Assembly: GCF_005484945.1 (NCBI RefSeq) | Contig: NZ_CP034035.1 | Coordinates: 3,224,001 to 3,288,000 of the forward strand | DNA length: 64,000 bases | Origin: Brenneria rubrifaciens | Lineage (GTDB): Bacteria; Pseudomonadota; Gammaproteobacteria; Enterobacterales; Enterobacteriaceae | Direction of reading: 5' to 3' | In this document: one piece after another, positions 29,936 to 41,431 of the stretch | Layout of the letters: each line of letters starts with the position of its first letter | How positions within the stretch are numbered: the stretch's first letter is position 1 | Notes under the pieces: model-generated | The model's database searches: none | What the model was told of the DNA's origin: nothing | The model's input: only the letters and a program-made list of their open reading frames with translations | Position numbers and translations under genes: made by a program

Positions 29936-30940
29936 TTATGCGTCCGGGAACTCGCGGATAAAACGCTCAACATCATTCACCATGGTTTCTGTCCCTACAA
30001 AAAAAGGCGAACGCTGGTGCAATTTCTCCGGCGTGATGTCCAGAATACGGTTTTTGCCATCGCTGGCTTTACCGCCCGCCTGCTCCGCCAAAAACGCCAT
30101 CGGGTTGCATTCGTACAGCAGACGCAGTTTGCCTTTCGGATAACTTGCGGTGCTTGGATAAAGATAAATACCGCCTTTCAACAGGTTACGATGAAAATCC
30201 GCCACCAGTGAACCAATATAGCGCGAGGTGTAAGGACGTTGCGTCGCTTCGTCCTGCTCCTGACAGTATTTGATATATTTCTTCACACCGGTAGGAAACT
30301 TAATGTAGTTCCCTTCGTTAATAGAGTACATATTCCCTTTTTCCGGGAAGCAAACTTTTTCATGCGACAGGCAGAATACACCGAGAGAGGGATCATAGGT
30401 GAACGCGTGGACACCGTGTCCCGTCGTGTATACCAGCATGGTAGAGGAACCGTAAACGATGTAACCAGCGGCAACCTGTTTGTGGCCCGGCTGTAGAAAG
30501 TCTTGTTCCGTTACCGGCATGCCAAGCGGGGTAATACGACGGTAAATAGAGAAAATGGTGCCGACGGAGACGTTAACATCAATGTTGGAAGAACCGTCCA
30601 GCGGGTCCATCAATACCACATACTTGGCGTTCTCAGCCCGATCCCCGTCGAAGATGACGATTTCGTCTTCTTCTTCAGAAGCGATACCAGCAACTTCACC
30701 ACGCGCTTTCAAAGCGGCCTTCAATTTTTCATTGGCGTACAGATCGAGTTTCATCTGTACTTCGCCCTGAATATTGGAGATACCGCTGGTGCCTAAAATA
30801 TCCACCAGACCCGCTTTATTGATATCGCGGTGGATAATTTTGGCGCCCAGCTTGATGGCTGATAACAGCGCGGTAAGCTCACCGGTGGCGTGAGAGAAAT
30901 CGTGCTGTTTTTCAACGATAAATTCGCCTAGCGTTTTCAT
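29936..30940 (-). CDS. fbp: Fructose-1,6-bisphosphatase class 1
   Basis: A 334-residue protein (E. coli 332 aa) started at [20 protein letters not shown] with AAGAG upstream; the open frame extends 26 codons further but this is not conserved. It hydrolyses fructose 1,6-bisphosphate in gluconeogenesis. The metal and phosphate site [14 protein letters not shown] and the substrate segment [14 protein letters not shown] are intact. It is divergent from mpl across 168 bp, as in E. coli. Confidence 0.97.
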   Translation of the reverse strand: MKTLGEFIVEKQHDFSHATGELTALLSAIKLGAKIIHRDINKAGLVDILGTSGISNIQGEVQMKLDLYANEKLKAALKARGEVAGIASEEEDEIVIFDGDRAENAKYVVLMDPLDGSSNIDVNVSVGTIFSIYRRITPLGMPVTEQDFLQPGHKQVAAGYIVYGSSTMLVYTTGHGVHAFTYDPSLGVFCLSHEKVCFPEKGNMYSINEGNYIKFPTGVKKYIKYCQEQDEATQRPYTSRYIGSLVADFHRNLLKGGIYLYPSTASYPKGKLRLLYECNPMAFLAEQAGGKASDGKNRILDITPEKLHQRSPFFVGTETMVNDVERFIREFPDA

Positions 30941-31108
30941 AACACTCTTCCAGAATCTACGGATGATAAGCGGCTTCATTACTACACCGCTAACGTTTGC
31001 GTTTGCAGTGTAGCCCAAAGAGAAACCGAGTACCTAGTCAAATCCATTTTTATGGTGTATTCATAGCGTTGGAATGTGAGGCAGACTCACAGTATAAATG
31101 GAAAATGT

Positions 31109-32494
31109 ATGCGTATTCATATCTTAGGTATTTGCGGCACCTTTATGGGTGGCCTGGCGCTGCTGGCCCGTTCATTGGGACATCAGGTAACAGGCTCAGA
31201 TGCAAACGTTTATCCCCCCATGAGTAACTTACTGGAAGAGCAGGGAATCACGCTGATTCAGGGATACGATCCCGCACAGCTCGATCCTGCCCCGGATCTG
31301 GTGATTGTGGGCAACGCGATGTCGCGAGGCAATCCTTGTGTTGAAGCCGTGCTGGAACAAGGGCTTCCTTATGTGTCCGGTCCACAGTGGCTGCATGATT
31401 ATGTTTTACGCGATCGCTGGGTGATTGCCGTTGCCGGGACGCACGGTAAAACAACGACCGCAGGCATGGTGACCTGGATTCTGGAGGATTGCGGCTATAA
31501 GCCCGGCTTTGTCATCGGCGGCGTGCCGGGTAATTTTACCGTTTCAGCTCGCTTAGGCGACAGCGCGTTTATGGTTGTTGAAGCCGACGAATATGACTGT
31601 GCGTTCTTCGATAAACGTTCTAAATTTGTTCATTACAGCCCGCGCACGCTTATTTTGAATAACCTCGAATTCGATCACGCCGATATCTTCGACGATCTCA
31701 AAGCCATTCAAAAACAGTTTCACCATCTGATACGTCTGGTGCCCGGTACTGGAAAAATCATCTTGCCGACCAATGATATTCACCTCAAGCAAGTCATGGG
31801 AATGGGATGCTGGAGCGAGCAGGAACTGGTAGGTGAGGAAGGCGTGTGGCGTGCGAAGAAACTGTCGACCGATGCCAGCCAGTATCAGGTTTACCTGAAT
31901 GGCGAACTGGTAGGTGAAGTGCATTGGCCGTTGGTCGGCGAGCACAACATGCACAACGGGCTAATGGCCATCGCCGCCGCCCATCATGTCGGCGTACTAC
32001 CCGCCGATGCCTGCCGCGCCCTGGGGGGATTTATCAATGCCCGCCGCCGCCTTGAGTTACGCGGCACCGAATACGGCGTTACCGTTTACGATGATTTCGC
32101 CCACCACCCCACGGCGATCCTCGCGACGCTGGCCGCGTTGCGCGGCAAGGTTGGCGGAACTGCCCGTATTTTGGCCGTGCTTGAACCCCGCTCGAATACC
32201 ATGAAAATAGGTATGTGTAAAAATGAACTGGCGCCATCACTGGGCCGTGCCGATGAAGTCTTTTTATTCCAGCCACCGCATATTCTCTGGCAGGTCGCGG
32301 AGGTAGCTGAATCGTGCGTGCAGCCAGCACACTGGAGCGCAGACATCGATACGCTGGTCGATATGATTGTGAAAACCGCCCAGCCAGGCGATCACATACT
32401 GGTAATGAGTAACGGTGGTTTTGGCAACATCCATAACCGACTGCTGGATGCCTTGAAAAACAAGGCTAAAGCAGGGATCGCCGCAGGTAAATAG
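31109..32494 (+). CDS. mpl: UDP-MurNAc:L-Ala-gamma-D-Glu-mDap ligase Mpl
   Basis: A 461-residue Mur ligase (E. coli 457 aa) that recycles the murein tripeptide by ligating it to UDP-MurNAc. The start at MRIHILGICGTFMGG aligns with E. coli; an ATG 33 bp upstream is in frame but unconserved. The ATP motif is VAGTHGKTTTAGM, and the C-terminal domain carries VYDDFAHHPTAI. No clear Shine-Dalgarno sequence precedes this ATG. Confidence 0.96.
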   Translation: MRIHILGICGTFMGGLALLARSLGHQVTGSDANVYPPMSNLLEEQGITLIQGYDPAQLDPAPDLVIVGNAMSRGNPCVEAVLEQGLPYVSGPQWLHDYVLRDRWVIAVAGTHGKTTTAGMVTWILEDCGYKPGFVIGGVPGNFTVSARLGDSAFMVVEADEYDCAFFDKRSKFVHYSPRTLILNNLEFDHADIFDDLKAIQKQFHHLIRLVPGTGKIILPTNDIHLKQVMGMGCWSEQELVGEEGVWRAKKLSTDASQYQVYLNGELVGEVHWPLVGEHNMHNGLMAIAAAHHVGVLPADACRALGGFINARRRLELRGTEYGVTVYDDFAHHPTAILATLAALRGKVGGTARILAVLEPRSNTMKIGMCKNELAPSLGRADEVFLFQPPHILWQVAEVAESCVQPAHWSADIDTLVDMIVKTAQPGDHILVMSNGGFGNIHNRLLDALKNKAKAGIAAGK

Positions 32495-32511
32495 AACAGT
32501 GAGAAGCTAGC

Positions 32512-32541
32512 AAACAGGACGGGAATCCCGTCCTGTTTTAT
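32512..32541 (+). terminator. Terminator after mpl, shared with convergent purA
   Basis: A 13-bp arm pair (AAACAGGACGGGA / TCCCGTCCTGTTT) forming a stem with minimal loop and ending in a short T run, 18 bp past the mpl stop. The A residues on the left let it act on purA transcripts as well. Confidence 0.85.
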
Positions 32542-32606
32542 GTCCGCCGGATGAGTTCGCCAGGTCATAAACAGGCGGTGTTTGACGTCGCCTGTCGCTT
32601 TGCGAA

Positions 32607-33938
<1,332 letters not shown>

Positions 33939-34004
33939 CTAACATCTCATCTGCTCGCTTTCAGTACTTTTAGCACACGTTTGCGCACATTTTTCAAAGG
34001 AATT

Positions 34005-34205
34005 TTAGCCCTCTATTCGGCTACGCAACATATAGTAGATCACACATCCGGCAACCACTATCCCTCCGCCAAAACGCCGTAATGTGTTATCAGGCAACTG
34101 TGCCATCGCTAGGATCATGCGCCGCCAGATACGGGGAAACAGCAAGGGGCCCAGCCCTTCGATAATCAACACCAGCCCCAGAGCCATCCACACGGTTGCA
34201 TTCAT
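34005..34205 (-). CDS. yjeT: DUF2065 small membrane protein YjeT
   Basis: A 66-residue protein aligned with E. coli YjeT (65 aa) from MNATVWMALGLVL; GGAG lies 6-9 nt upstream of this ATG. Two hydrophobic helices (about residues 3-21 and 44-61) flank a basic loop with LPDNTLRRFGGGIVVAG. Function unknown. It lies between hflC and purA, as in E. coli, but is separated from hflC by a terminator. Confidence 0.9.
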   Translation of the reverse strand: MNATVWMALGLVLIIEGLGPLLFPRIWRRMILAMAQLPDNTLRRFGGGIVVAGCVIYYMLRSRIEG

Positions 34206-34288
34206 AAAAACTCCATAAAATATCGCCAGCGCGATTTTAAACGTCGCCCGCCACGGCCCGTAAGGATGACAGGCAGAATGGCCCGTCG

Positions 34289-34314
34289 TAAAAAAGCCCG
34301 CAAACACGGGCTTT
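34289..34314 (-). terminator. Terminator after hflC
   Basis: Stem AAAGCCCG / CGGGCTTT of 8 bp with a 6-nt loop, followed by a T run on the minus strand. It lies 26 bp past the hflC stop and ends the hfq-hflXKC transcription unit. Confidence 0.85.
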
Positions 34315-34339
34315 AGATAGAATTGATACAGGGTAATAA

Positions 34340-35329
34340 TTAACGACGAAGCGTCGTCTCCGGCGATTTCATATAGCGGAAGAAATCACTGTCCGGGCTC
34401 AATACCATTACGTCCTGATTAGAACTGAAGCTACTTTCATACGCACGCAAGCTACGAATGAAAGAGTAAAAATCAGGATCTTCGCTGAATGCGCTGGCAA
34501 ACAATTTTGCCGCTTCCGCATCGCCTTCACCACGGGTGATACGTCCCTGACGCTCAGCTTCCGCCAGCGTACGGGTGACCTCATAGTCGGCAGTGGCTTT
34601 TAATTTCTCCGCTTCTTCCTGGCCTTGTGAACGGTGGCGGCGCGCTACCGCTTCACGTTCCGCACGCATACGTTGGTAGATGGCATCTGAGACTTCCGTC
34701 GGCAGGTTAATCTGTTTAATCCGCACATCAATCACTTCAATACCCAACGCAGCCATACTGTTAGGGTTAACATGAGGCTGCGCGCCAGTCGTCTCCTGTG
34801 CAACACGTGCAGCGGCCGAAGCAATCGCGTTATCGGCTTCGGTGGTTTCACCGGTCCCGGTGTTCAATGCATTGCGCACATCGGTCATCAACTGACCACG
34901 GGAGTCGGTAACGATGCCTCGCAAATCCAGACGACCGATCTCGGAACGCAGACGGTCACTGAATTTACGCTTGAGCAGCACCTCCGCCTGAGAGACATCC
35001 CCTCCGCCCGTCGCTAGATAATAGCGGCTGAAATCGCTGATCCGCCATTTGATATAGGAGTCAATGATCAGGTCTTTCTGCTCTTTAGTGATAAAGCGAT
35101 CGGCCTGATTTTCCATAGTCTGAATACGGGCATCCAGCATTTTCACCGAATCAATGAACGGAATTTTAAACTGTAGTCCCGGGGCATAAATAAGAGGTTT
35201 ATTCTCATCATCACGCAACACTTTGCCAAAACGCATCACGATGCCGCGCTGGCCTTCCTGCACTACAAACAGTGACGCATAGACCACCATCAGTACCAGG
35301 ATCAGGATAAATAGTAAGGGCTTACGCAT
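34340..35329 (-). CDS. hflC: FtsH modulator HflC
   Basis: A 329-residue SPFH/band-7 protein (E. coli 334 aa) with one N-terminal transmembrane helix (residues about 5-22) and the SPFH domain facing the periplasm. The motif FVVQEGQRGIVMRFGKV starts the domain; the coiled region REAVARRHRSQGQEEAEK follows. With HflK it forms the cage around the FtsH protease and limits its action. It begins 3 bp after hflK, indicating coupling. Confidence 0.95.
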   Translation of the reverse strand: MRKPLLFILILVLMVVYASLFVVQEGQRGIVMRFGKVLRDDENKPLIYAPGLQFKIPFIDSVKMLDARIQTMENQADRFITKEQKDLIIDSYIKWRISDFSRYYLATGGGDVSQAEVLLKRKFSDRLRSEIGRLDLRGIVTDSRGQLMTDVRNALNTGTGETTEADNAIASAAARVAQETTGAQPHVNPNSMAALGIEVIDVRIKQINLPTEVSDAIYQRMRAEREAVARRHRSQGQEEAEKLKATADYEVTRTLAEAERQGRITRGEGDAEAAKLFASAFSEDPDFYSFIRSLRAYESSFSSNQDVMVLSPDSDFFRYMKSPETTLRR

Positions 35330-35332
35330 CGA

Positions 35333-36601
35333 TTATTCTCTCCCTACTCGAGTGACATCATCACGCTGCGCATTCGCTCTGCGCTGATCCATGATATTTC
35401 CGCTGTTACCGCTTCGCGTCTGATTACTGCTCGCACTACTGTTACCCGATGTTGCCGGTAAACGCAGCGGATTGGCGCTGCTGCTATTGCTATTGCTGTT
35501 GCTGTTGCTTTCGCCGCTGTCCGCTCCGCGCAGCATCTGATCCAACGGCAACACCATCAGGTTGCCGCCTTTATCATTGACCAGCACCTTACGGGTATGG
35601 CTTAGAACACGCTCCATCGTTTCAATATACAAACGCTCACGAGTAATCTCAGGCGCGGCTTTGTATTCCGGCAACACTCTGGCAAAACGAGCCACTTCAC
35701 CTTGGGCTTCCAGAACGGTACGCGTTTTGTACGCGCGCGACTCCTCCAGAATACGCTGAGCTTGACCATTCGCGCGCGGCTGAACCTCGTTCGCATACGC
35801 TTCTGCTTCACGAATGTATTGCTGCTCGTTTTCTCGGGCGGCAATGGCGTCATCAAACGCGGCCTTGACCTCTTCCGGCGGACGTGCCGTCTGGAAGTTG
35901 ACGTCCAGCAGGGTGATTCCCATGTTGTAAGGTCGTACCGTTTCCTCCAATACACGTTGGGTATCGGTTCGCACGATGGTCCGGCCTTCAGTCAGGATTT
36001 TATCCATCGTGTATTTACCGATCACGCCGCGCAAAGCGCTGTCTGTGGCCTGACGCAGACTGTCATCCGCATTCGTCACGCTGAACAGATAGCGTTCCGG
36101 TTCCGTCACCCGATACTGGACATTCATTTCCACACGAACGACATTCTCGTCCGAGGTCAACATTACGCCAGACGTTGCCAGTTCACGTACGGATTCCACG
36201 TTAACGGCTCTGACAGAATCAATAAACGTGGGCTTCCAGTTAAGGCCAGGATCAACCTGATGGCTGAATTTACCAAAACGCGTAACGACGCCGCGCTCGG
36301 CTTCTTTGATGGTATAAAAGCCGCTGGCCGCCCAGATGACGACAGCAGCGACGGCCACAATCCCGACTACCCGGCCGCCAAGACCAGAACCGCCGGAAGT
36401 ACCGCCGTTGGAACCCGAACCTCTTCCGCCTCCCAGATCGCTGAGTTTTTTACTCAGTTTACGGAAGATATCGTCCAAATCCGGTGGCCCCTGATCTCGG
36501 CCACCTTTATTGTTATTTCCGCCAGAGTTGCCGCTATTATTATTGCTGCTCCCCCACGGGTCGCGGTCCTGTCCGTTATTACCGGGCTGATTCCACGCCA
36601 T
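35333..36601 (-). CDS. hflK: FtsH modulator HflK
   Basis: A 422-residue SPFH/band-7 protein (E. coli 419 aa). The N-terminus is a glycine- and asparagine-rich cytoplasmic segment (about residues 1-75), then a transmembrane helix at about 80-100 (VVGIVAVAAVVIWAASGFY) and the SPFH domain. The C-terminal tail is a low-complexity serine/asparagine stretch, encoded by repeated AGC/AAC triplets near 35484-35512. It is the HflC partner in the FtsH-HflKC complex. GGAG lies before the ATG. Confidence 0.96.
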   Translation of the reverse strand: MAWNQPGNNGQDRDPWGSSNNNSGNSGGNNNKGGRDQGPPDLDDIFRKLSKKLSDLGGGRGSGSNGGTSGGSGLGGRVVGIVAVAAVVIWAASGFYTIKEAERGVVTRFGKFSHQVDPGLNWKPTFIDSVRAVNVESVRELATSGVMLTSDENVVRVEMNVQYRVTEPERYLFSVTNADDSLRQATDSALRGVIGKYTMDKILTEGRTIVRTDTQRVLEETVRPYNMGITLLDVNFQTARPPEEVKAAFDDAIAARENEQQYIREAEAYANEVQPRANGQAQRILEESRAYKTRTVLEAQGEVARFARVLPEYKAAPEITRERLYIETMERVLSHTRKVLVNDKGGNLMVLPLDQMLRGADSGESNSNSNSNSSSANPLRLPATSGNSSASSNQTRSGNSGNIMDQRRANAQRDDVTRVGRE

Positions 36602-36683
36602 GTTTTAACTCCATTCTTTTATGATAGGTGTTCTTCAGGTTCAATGTCCCAGAGTCCGTCAGACTACTTCGCCGTTCTGCCAG

Positions 36684-37964
36684 TCAGGCAATATAATCCG
36701 TCAGTTCCTGCTCTCGTTTACAGAGGCGGTGCCAGTCGGCAATCGGCATACGGATAACCAGACCGATTTTCCCGTCCTCTTCAATCCATTCTTTCTCTAT
36801 TGCCTGAAGCTGGTAAAAGCGACTTCGCAAACGTCCTGCCTGCGGGGGAAGAGACAATGTGTATTGTGCAATTTCCCCGGATAGACGCTCAGTCAACGCT
36901 TGAAATAGCAACGGAATACCTTCACCGGTCTGCGCTGAAAGCCAGACTCGGACCGGTAAATTTTCTTCGTTTCGATCGATACGCGGTGTGAAATCCTCCA
37001 GCATATCAATCTTGTTCATTACCAACAGCGCAGGAATTTCATCCGCCTCAATTTCTGCCAGCACGGTATCTACCGCATCGATATTCTCGTCAAGACGAGG
37101 ATCGGCGGCATCGACAACATGCAGTAACAGGGAAGCCTGACGCGTTTCCTGTAATGTAGCCTTAAACGCAGCCACCAAATCGTGCGGTAGCTGACGGATA
37201 AAACCTACGGTATCCGCCAACACCGTATCCCCGACATCATCCACCTCAATACGGCGCAATGTCGGGTCCAGCGTAGCAAATAACTGATCGGCGGCATACA
37301 CGCCCGCCGATGTGATTCGGTTAAACAACGTCGATTTACCGGCGTTGGTATATCCCACCAATGAGACGGTCGGCACATCCGCGCGTACTCGCGCCCGTCG
37401 TCCCTGCTCACGTTGTTTTTCCACCCGATCAAGCCGGGATAAAATCTGGCTGATGCGATTACGTAGCAAACGACGGTCCGTTTCAAGCTGGGTTTCCCCC
37501 GGGCCGCGTAAGCCGATCCCACCTTTTTGACGCTCAAGGTGCGTCCAGCCACGAACCAGACGCGTAGCGAGATGACGCAATTGCGCCAACTCTACCTGCA
37601 ATTTACCTTCATGGGTGCGTGCGCGTTGGGCAAAAATATCCAGAATCAATCCGGTGCGATCAATGACCCGGCACTCACACAAGCGCTCAAGATTACGTTC
37701 CTGAGCGGGTGTCAGGGCATGATCAAACAACACCACAAAAGCATCTGTTTCTTTCACTACCTGAGCAATTTCTTCGGCTTTGCCTTCACCAACAAAATAC
37801 TTGGGATGAGGTGCCTTACGACTGCCGGTAATAACCTGTAGCGACTCAATGCCTGCGGAAGACACCAGAGACTCGAACTCCAGCAGATCTTCCGAATCTT
37901 TATCTTGCGAGAAGTAAATATGAACTAGTATGGCCCGTTCACCGGCTTCATAACGGTCAAACAA
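36684..37964 (-). CDS. hflX: Ribosome-splitting GTPase HflX
   Basis: A 426-residue GTPase, the same length as E. coli HflX. The N-terminal HflX domain contains the glycine-rich motif [18 protein letters not shown]. The G domain begins at [15 protein letters not shown] (G1), with DTVGFI (G3) and MNKIDM (G4). It splits stalled or heat-damaged ribosomes. The start is TTG, as I recall for E. coli, preceded by GAGGTT. It is 92 bp after hfq. Confidence 0.95.
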   Translation of the reverse strand: MFDRYEAGERAILVHIYFSQDKDSEDLLEFESLVSSAGIESLQVITGSRKAPHPKYFVGEGKAEEIAQVVKETDAFVVLFDHALTPAQERNLERLCECRVIDRTGLILDIFAQRARTHEGKLQVELAQLRHLATRLVRGWTHLERQKGGIGLRGPGETQLETDRRLLRNRISQILSRLDRVEKQREQGRRARVRADVPTVSLVGYTNAGKSTLFNRITSAGVYAADQLFATLDPTLRRIEVDDVGDTVLADTVGFIRQLPHDLVAAFKATLQETRQASLLLHVVDAADPRLDENIDAVDTVLAEIEADEIPALLVMNKIDMLEDFTPRIDRNEENLPVRVWLSAQTGEGIPLLFQALTERLSGEIAQYTLSLPPQAGRLRSRFYQLQAIEKEWIEEDGKIGLVIRMPIADWHRLCKREQELTDYIA

Positions 37965-38056
37965 GCGAGTAACCTCTCAAAAAAACAAAAAACACCAAAG
38001 CGAGGGCAACTGGCGATGCATGCAGTGTCCCCGCCGTGGTGAATTGACAATACGCT

Positions 38057-38353
38057 TTATTCAGCGTCATCACTTTCCTGTGGCTGTTGCTGGCCAGCCG
38101 TGTTGTTACCATGATAGTTGCTGGCGCCTGGATTATTGCTATGGTGAGACACCGGGCGGGATGGAACAACGGTAGAAATGGCATGCTTATACACCATCTG
38201 GCTCACCGTATTTTTTAACAAAATGACAAACTGATCGAAAGACTCAATCTGACCTTGCAACTTGATACCATTAACCAAATAGATCGAAACCGGAACACGT
38301 TCGCGACGCAATGCGTTCAAGAACGGATCTTGCAAAGATTGCCCCTTAGCCAT
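38057..38353 (-). CDS. hfq: RNA chaperone Hfq
   Basis: A 98-residue protein (E. coli 102 aa). The Sm1 motif runs from [19 protein letters not shown] to QFVILLKN, including Q8 and the phenylalanine of SFDQF. Sm2 is [14 protein letters not shown], with the conserved K and H. The C-terminal tail is rich in N, H and Q and ends with the acidic SDDAE. It forms a hexamer that pairs small RNAs with mRNAs. AAGGAA precedes the ATG. The 111-bp gap to miaA leaves room for the hfq-proximal promoters known in E. coli. Confidence 0.98.
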   Translation of the reverse strand: MAKGQSLQDPFLNALRRERVPVSIYLVNGIKLQGQIESFDQFVILLKNTVSQMVYKHAISTVVPSRPVSHHSNNPGASNYHGNNTAGQQQPQESDDAE

Positions 38354-38464
38354 TCTATATTTTCCTTATTTGTTTGTTGTTTGTAACAAAGAACCCTAGG
38401 GTTCTAAAATAACGATGTCAAAATTTGCGAGCTGAGACCCGCCAATTGTACACAATCACCCAAC

Positions 38465-39406
38465 CTATGCACTAACAACCTGTATTACCTTGTCCAGCGC
38501 TTCTTTTGGCTTTTCACTGTCCAACCAGCAGACTTCATCCCAACCACGCAACCAGGTAATTTGTCGCTTGGCAAGTTGCCTTGTCGCACAAACCCCACGA
38601 TAAGCCATTTCATCGTAATCAATTTCACCGGATAAATATGACCACATCTGGCGATAACCGACACAGCGAATGGAAGGCAACCCCGTATGCAGATCTTTTC
38701 GTGCAAAAAGCGCCCGGGCCTCCGCCTCAAAACCCGCCGCCAACATCTGGTGAAAACGCAGTTCAATACGCTGATGCAACAACTCGCGCATCGCCGGGGC
38801 GATAGCGAACTGATGAACCTGATACGGCAACGCTTCACCAGACATTTTTGTCAATTCAGTTAAAGTGTTACCTGAAACGAAAAAAACTTCCAGTGCCCGT
38901 GAAAGTCTCTGTGGATCATTTGGATGAATCCGAAACGCAGCATCCGGATCTATCTCACATAACTGTCGATGCATGGCTTCCCAACCCACCTCTTTCGCCT
39001 GCGCTTCAATACGTTGACGCACTGCCGCATCAGCACAAGGCAAGGGAGACAACCCTTCAAGCAAGGCTTTAAAGTAAAGCATTGTGCCCCCGACCAACAG
39101 GGGGATACGCCCGGATGCACTAATTTGCGCCATTTCCCGAAGCGCGTCACGCCGAAAATCCGCAGCCGAATAGAACTCGGCCGGGTCGAGAATATCGATC
39201 AAACGGTGCGGCGCCTGAGCCAATTCTTCCGCACTCGGTTTCGCGGTTCCGATATCCATCCCTTTATAAATGAGGGCTGAATCCACACTAATCAACTCTA
39301 CGGGTAAATATTGACGCAATGCCATCGCCAGCGCCGTTTTACCGGATGCCGTCGGCCCCATAATAAAGATGGCGGTTGGCAGCGACGTTTTTTCAAAATC
39401 ACTCAT
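38465..39406 (-). CDS. miaA: tRNA dimethylallyltransferase MiaA
   Basis: A 313-residue enzyme (E. coli 316 aa) that adds the dimethylallyl group to A37 of tRNAs reading UNN codons. The P loop GPTASGKT is at residues 17-24, followed by [19 protein letters not shown] and the tRNA-binding [17 protein letters not shown]. It overlaps mutL by 8 bp, indicating coupled translation. Confidence 0.97.
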   Translation of the reverse strand: MSDFEKTSLPTAIFIMGPTASGKTALAMALRQYLPVELISVDSALIYKGMDIGTAKPSAEELAQAPHRLIDILDPAEFYSAADFRRDALREMAQISASGRIPLLVGGTMLYFKALLEGLSPLPCADAAVRQRIEAQAKEVGWEAMHRQLCEIDPDAAFRIHPNDPQRLSRALEVFFVSGNTLTELTKMSGEALPYQVHQFAIAPAMRELLHQRIELRFHQMLAAGFEAEARALFARKDLHTGLPSIRCVGYRQMWSYLSGEIDYDEMAYRGVCATRQLAKRQITWLRGWDEVCWLDSEKPKEALDKVIQVVSA

Positions 39407-41363
39407 GCTGCAAAACCTTGATGGGGGTATTGATGTCCACCATCTGTAAAAGTTCCGGCGGTGGGGACTTCATCAACTGCGGGCAAAGTCGCTCGACATC
39501 CGTCAAGAGTTGTATCGCCTGAGAATGTCCCCAGACTTCCTGTTCGCTCTTCAACCGGGCCGCCAGCCAGCCTGCCAGAACTTTCGGCTCTACTGTTTGG
39601 TAATCGGCCAGATAGCCTAACAGTTCAGAGATCAAGTTTTGTAAATTTTGTTGGCGTAATAGTAAAGGGACGGCGCTTAGCGTGGCGCGCTGCGCTTCGA
39701 CCTGCACGTGAATACCAAATCTTTGCAGCAATGCTTGATGCGTCGCCAGTACGGAAAGTTCGAACTTGTTCAGCGTCAGACGTTGCGGAATTAAAAGCGG
39801 CTGCGCCCGTAGTCCTTCGTCGGGCGGCGTCAACTGCACCACTTTCAGATGACGCGCCGCGACCGGTAAAGAAAGCAAGGCCAGCCCGTCGCGATATTCC
39901 AGCAAAGCGTAACAAGGCGGATAAACCGTCAGCACGCGTCCAAACCCAGCCGTGTTGCTTTCAAGCGGCGACTCGACCGAAGAACGTGTTTTTTCGGCTT
40001 GCGCACAAGCTGTATCCGTCATCGGCGTCGCTCCGTGGGCGGGCTGAACCGCAGTCGGTTCAGCTTTCACGCCGGAACGAGGTTGCGCGGGCGCGGTAAT
40101 CGGCGCTGACGAAACCTGGCAGGAGGAAGAGTCACCAACATCTTCAGCTTGCAGCAGTTTCCTGTACAGTTCGCCCTGTTTCTTCTGGTACGAAGTCCCT
40201 GCGGGATAATGAGGCTCACGGGCCTTACCCGACCGACCGGCGGATTTCTCAGCCGGTATGGAAGCCGACTGTGAAAAATGGTTTTCACCGGCAGCGGTAC
40301 GATTTTCCTGTCGCCAGGGCGTCGGCTGAACTGCTCCCGGTTCAGAGGGGGCAAGCCTGGGGGCGGCGGCCTCCTGCAATACTGTCATCACAGCCTGATA
40401 AATAAAGTCATGCACCAGACGTGCCTGATGAAACCGGACTTCATGCTTGGCCGGATGCACATTGACATCCACCTGATGGGGATCAATCTCCAGATACAGT
40501 ACGTAAGCGGGTTGTCGATCGTTGTCAAGCCGATCCTGATATGCCTGTCGAATCGCATGATTGATCAACCGATCGCGCATCATGCGCCGGTTAACATAGC
40601 AATACTGCATTTCAGGCAGTTGTTTTGCTTCGGCAGGGTCGGCTACCCAGCCATGAATAGTCAAATCATCATGCTGCCATGACACGGCCAACGCGTGCTG
40701 TAAAAACGCGCTGCCGCAGATACTGCCCAACCTGCGTTCATGCTGGGAGGGATCGCTTGCAGGCCGATATTGCCGGATCAGTTTACCGTTGTGATGCAGC
40801 GTGATGGCAATATCGAAATGTGCCAGCGCAATCCGGCGAACAACCTCATCAATATGAGTGAATTCGGTTTTCTCCGTGCGCATGAATTTGCGGCGTGCGG
40901 GCGTGTTATAAAACAGATCCAACACTTCCAGCGTGGTGCCAACCGGATGCGCCGCAGGTTTGATGGTGACCGCCATATCCCGGCCTTCCGCGTAGGCCTG
41001 CCATGCTTCGGATTGCCTGGCGGTCCGCGAAGTCAGCGTCAAACGTGAAACAGAACTGATACTGGCCAGCGCTTCACCACGGAATCCCATGCTGACAATG
41101 GCTTCCAGATCGTCGAGCGTGGCAATCTTACTGGTCGCATGACGAGCCAGCGCCAGTGCCAGATCGTCTTTTTCAATGCCGGCGCCGTTATCCCGGATAC
41201 GTATCAGTTTGGCGCCGCCGCGCTCTATGTCGATATCAATACGGGTCGCCCCAGCATCCAGACTGTTTTCCACCAGCTCTTTAACCACCGATGCGGGGCG
41301 CTCCACCACTTCCCCGGCGGCAATCTGGTTGGCCAATTGTGGTGGCAAAACCTGAATCGGCAT
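39399..41363 (-). CDS. mutL: DNA mismatch repair protein MutL
   Basis: A 654-residue protein, longer than E. coli MutL (615 aa) because of an extended low-complexity linker (about residues 345-460). The GHKL ATPase motifs are [20 protein letters not shown] and [11 protein letters not shown]. The C-terminal dimerisation domain is complete. It couples MutS mismatch recognition to MutH and UvrD. The gene lies between amiB (68-bp gap) and miaA (8-bp overlap), as in E. coli. Confidence 0.96.
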   Translation of the reverse strand: MPIQVLPPQLANQIAAGEVVERPASVVKELVENSLDAGATRIDIDIERGGAKLIRIRDNGAGIEKDDLALALARHATSKIATLDDLEAIVSMGFRGEALASISSVSRLTLTSRTARQSEAWQAYAEGRDMAVTIKPAAHPVGTTLEVLDLFYNTPARRKFMRTEKTEFTHIDEVVRRIALAHFDIAITLHHNGKLIRQYRPASDPSQHERRLGSICGSAFLQHALAVSWQHDDLTIHGWVADPAEAKQLPEMQYCYVNRRMMRDRLINHAIRQAYQDRLDNDRQPAYVLYLEIDPHQVDVNVHPAKHEVRFHQARLVHDFIYQAVMTVLQEAAAPRLAPSEPGAVQPTPWRQENRTAAGENHFSQSASIPAEKSAGRSGKAREPHYPAGTSYQKKQGELYRKLLQAEDVGDSSSCQVSSAPITAPAQPRSGVKAEPTAVQPAHGATPMTDTACAQAEKTRSSVESPLESNTAGFGRVLTVYPPCYALLEYRDGLALLSLPVAARHLKVVQLTPPDEGLRAQPLLIPQRLTLNKFELSVLATHQALLQRFGIHVQVEAQRATLSAVPLLLRQQNLQNLISELLGYLADYQTVEPKVLAGWLAARLKSEQEVWGHSQAIQLLTDVERLCPQLMKSPPPELLQMVDINTPIKVLQHE

Positions 41364-41431
41364 GGCGTTTCCCTCTTACATCGTCATAATAAAAAATACG
41401 GTCAGAATGAAAAATCAGATCAAAAGTAAAC

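Noticed and set aside
35484..35515. Short triplet-like repeat in the 3' part of hflK
   Set aside because: It encodes the low-complexity Ser/Asn tail usual for HflK and is not a CRISPR or a separate element.
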